From Takakia lepidozioides (Eukaryota > Streptophyta > Takakiopsida > Takakiales > Takakiaceae), in contig CM060732.1 in NCBI GenBank assembly GCA_030704615.1, positions 18,538,001-18,602,000 on the forward strand: a stretch of 64,000 nucleotides of DNA, written 5' to 3'. The position numbers and the translations under genes were made by a program. Below, piece by piece: positions 61,150 through 64,000 of the stretch. The first letter of the stretch is position 1; each line of letters begins with the position of its first letter. A model generated the notes under the pieces. That model was not told where the DNA came from. It did no database searches and worked only from the letters and a program-made list of their open reading frames with translations.

Positions 61150-63706
61150 TTAAAGTGTCCGAGAAAGAGTTCGAAACTCCTGCAGGCAGGTGAGCAGGTT
61201 GGTGCATCGCTTCTGCAACGCAATCCGCTCAGACTCAAGTTTCTCAATGGCTCCAGGCGCTACAAACATGTCAAAGAATTCCTGATCACTCACTGCAAAA
61301 AGTTCCAGCGAAACTTCGAGCGCCAGCTGATCACGGCTGTATCCAGTTTTGCACCCAATCTCCACGGTTAACACTCACAGCCCACATACAAATGAAGATA
61401 AGGACAGTTGCCAGTCGTCCTTGACTCTCAGTCACTGCAACACTAACTGATCAGACTCCCTAAAGAGGTTGATGTAATTTTTATGGATGGAGCTTTGACG
61501 AAGCTACATCTCCATACTGAGCATAAAACAAGCCCACATGGATTTGTAATCATTCGGTCTACCTCAAATTTAGGTCTTTGCATTGCCTAAAAACCTCAAA
61601 AAGGGCAAAGAAATCAACCTAGCTTGTAAATCATAACAACTTGGAAAGTCAAGAGGGAAAGGAATCAACATCGGTTTAAAATGGTACTACTCAAAGTCAT
61701 GCAAAGTTGAGGCTCCTGGGACAATGTATTTTCCTTTTGGGACTCTAAAAGACACTGGTAGCAGCACATTTTCATCCTTGAACTCAAACATGGACAAGCA
61801 TAGATTAAATGGACTGTACCCAGAGAAAGAAAGAAAAGAGACTTTAATGTCCAGGGGACTCTAGGGTTCTCTAGGACTTACCATGCCACCAGGAAGGCCT
61901 CATTCAATGTATGCACAGTGCGCGCTACCAACATTTCACGAATCCTACCGAATTGTGCTGCAGTCAAGGTGCACACATCCCTGTATATTGACTTGTCAGC
62001 CCCAGCTGGCAGCAGTTGAATGGCAGCATCCTTTAGAAGACCTAGACGCTCACCATTTGATCGCCGCCGCCTCTTTTTTTTCTTTCCCCCTCCCCCTGCC
62101 TCAACAGGGGTATGAGCAGGGTCTTGCAGTAAACTTAGACGCCCACTTGCCACTCCAAATTCTCTCTTCGCTTCAGCAGCAGCTTGCTCAGGTGTGGGTG
62201 TCTCTGGAACTGTCATCTGGCTCTCCCTCAGTTGGTCTCTCATATGTATTGGGCTTCTCCCATTGCCATGATGGATGGTTTGTTTTTCATCTTGGTGCAT
62301 GACAAATTCCCCATCTTCATCTGAGACCTCCATTTTGGCAGCCCCAATAATTAGTTCTTCAGAATTTTGGAGGCTGAATGGGTCATGAGTACGACGTACC
62401 CCTGCTGTAGGCACCCAAAACTAAATCAGCACACATGCTCTATATTTCCTATTTCTGACCAACATTACCTATAGGAGGCACACATGAAGGGGATCACCAA
62501 TTTAGCAAACATTGTATATTCAAATAGCACAGTAGCCTATGGAACACCGTGCAAGAGACTAGCAATGATACCTGTCTGATTAGTTTAATAAAACCCTTCA
62601 TCTGGGTCATACTGGTTAAGTTGCTCATAGCATTTGCAGGAACATGGAGGAAGTGAGGAAAGAGGGGAGCTTATAGTTTCTTTTATTGATTCACCTCATT
62701 TCACCACACCTTTGTGTCCCAGGATTGTTGGAAGCTAGGTGCTAGAAAGAGGATGATTTGAAACCAGCTAGGTGTCTATTCATGGAGGAAGACAAAAGAT
62801 GCACCTGTCTACATGTTACTGAGGTGGGGGGGGGGGGGGGGGGGGGGGGGTGTGGGGAAGATTGCAGAGGTTGTGAGTACACAACGGAGCATGACACCTG
62901 TGCTCCCTTTTGCTAAAGCAAAGAATGCAAAGGATGCCGTTTCCACAATTGAGCTACTAGACCGTCTCAGGTGTCCCTGTTCAACCCATTGTCTCTTTAG
63001 TAGGTTTCTTTTCATACCTCTACCTATTGGAGGGGGCGAGCCATCGGAGCAATGGTTCAAGGAAATTGATGAAGAGATAGGGGCTCAGCGTGTCCCCTTG
63101 GATGGTGCTTGCCTGGGTCTTTAAGACTGGATAAATGTGGGTTAATGCTGCCAACTACTCCACACAGTAAGGCATCTTCACCTTTTGGACTTCTACTAGA
63201 GAGTGTGGAGCCTATGCATTTCTCAATTCAAGCCACAGATTGTCATTCCATTTGATGGACTGATGTGTGTTAATTTGAAATGGACGTTCTCAGAACTATT
63301 GGTTAAAATGAATACTGGTACTGGCAGCCTGGGGAAATGGCCTCCAATCTTGGCTTTTAACAGCTAATATGTTGATCACAATGCATGGTTCAAGGCATTG
63401 AAGCCAAGAAAGGACAATGTCTATCCTCTCGAGAATTTTGGTGGCTTTATTGATGATCTTTATATATCAGAAAATGCAGTCCAGAAGATGCTGATGTATG
63501 TTACTTACCACCAGTGCGGCCCCCAGAGACATTACTCTCGCAGCCAGACACTTCAGAAAAACAGCTGATGATGGCAGCCAAGTCGTGACGCACCAGGTCC
63601 TTGGAGTTGTTTGCTACTTCATGGATGAAGAGGTCATGGGCTTGACGCAACGCAGCATGGAAGGCAACATATACGGAGAGGTCTGATGTAGCTTTAGGGC
63701 CTACAC
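61150..63706 (-). CDS. Unrecognised spliced gene, minus strand, partial model
   Basis: Two well-supported exons: 63,706-63,509 (acceptor ttgaaacag, donor gtaagt) and 62,404-61,882 (acceptor ctacag, donor gtaagt). The frame is open across the splice. A likely last exon is 61,365-61,150 (IGCKTGYSRDQLALEVSLEL, EKLESERIALQKRCTNLLTC, stop TAA). The join between 61,882 and 61,365 is not resolved: direct splicing gives a stop, so a small exon is probably missing. Exon 2 has an acidic stretch (EVSDEDGEFV), PETPTPEQAAAEAKREFG and a basic KKKKRRRRSNGERLG that may be a nuclear signal. Function unknown. Earlier exons lie beyond 63,706. Confidence 0.55.
62405..63508 (-). other. Intron of the unrecognised spliced gene
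   Basis: Intron between the two supported exons. It contains a run of about 24 G at 62,826-62,850, where length is likely unreliable, and no internal gene was recognised. Confidence 0.5.
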
Positions 63707-64000
63707 CTGTTTCAAAGGGCAACAAGCTACTCTGGTCAGTCTGTATCTGGCTCCAACTCTCTTATTCCCTTTCCCAACTTATTATTTATTACCCTCACAA
63801 TCTCCTCAGTTGCAACAAAGAACCAAAATCGAGAACAAGCACCCCACCATGTACTGATGCTGCCCAGGAAACCACCTCCCCGCTGACAGGTTTCTCTCTA
63901 CAGCTCCCCCTTCACCTCACTCTCCTCACTCTTGGTGTAGAAGCAAATGAATCTTGGAAAGACAAAGCCAATGAGTTCCTGCCTTTAGGGTGGGAATCAT
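63707..64000. other. Window edge, probably intron of the minus-strand gene
   Basis: Pyrimidine-rich near 63,710 as expected before the exon on the minus strand. No exon was identified to the end of the window. Confidence 0.3.

Noticed and set aside
62813-63124. Plus-strand ORF starting in a poly-glycine run
   Set aside because: The glycine run is a G homopolymer and the frame overlaps the intron of the minus-strand gene; no domain.

Overview
The window is nuclear DNA of a land plant: spliced GT-AG genes, tRNA-derived SINEs, Ty1/copia, Ty3/gypsy, CACTA and LINE remnants, and a TGGTATCAGAGC (initiator Met tRNA) primer site. A non-flowering plant, perhaps a fern, fits best. This is inference: the elements carry a DNMT3-type methyltransferase and a Penelope-like reverse transcriptase, both unusual in flowering plants, and transposon density is extreme. 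Only three host-like loci are visible: a five-exon EF-hand gene (248-4870, +), an unrecognised spliced gene (61.15-63.71 kb, -) and a decayed PPR fragment (60.49-60.85 kb, -).

Layout. 0-5 kb: EF-hand gene whose introns hold simple repeats, (ATTTC)n-tailed repeats and a SINE. 5-10.2 kb: SINE-like units, then a decayed copia element (-) broken by a SINE with a 12-bp target duplication. 10.24-18.3 kb: a CACTA-like DNA transposon (-) with inverted GC-rich subterminal arms, a TNP2-type transposase and, unexpectedly, a SET-domain protein. 18.9-30.0 kb: large inverted and direct duplications, foldback palindromes, a TGTGTGTCCCACACA tandem array and many short CATCC/GGATG palindromes. 30,045-41,658: an 11.6-kb Ty3/gypsy element (-) with a 4-bp target duplication. 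41.7-46.2 kb: a 190-bp tandem array, a Penelope-like RT fused to a gypsy integrase tail, and an unknown ORF. 46,571-53,542: a pristine chromovirus (+) inserted inside a - strand ORF. 53.7-58.3 kb: a decayed LINE (+) with an internal inversion.

The most striking object is the 30-41.7 kb element. Its pol order is Gag, protease, DNMT3-like cytosine methyltransferase, RT, RNase H, DDE integrase, PHD finger. The methyltransferase and RT share a frame and are separated by a single UAG in the TMV-type read-through context UAG CAA CCA. Its terminal repeats are not ordinary LTRs: on the coding strand they run a1-interior-b1-GC-a2-b2, the split-direct-repeat layout known from tyrosine-recombinase retroelements, or else a permuted two-LTR circle. 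It could in principle write DNA methylation and read histones. With the chromodomain of the chromovirus and the SET domain of the CACTA element, three unrelated transposons in 43 kb carry chromatin-modifying or chromatin-reading modules.

Limits: everything was read by eye. Domain calls rest on motif recognition, and no database or alignment was run.
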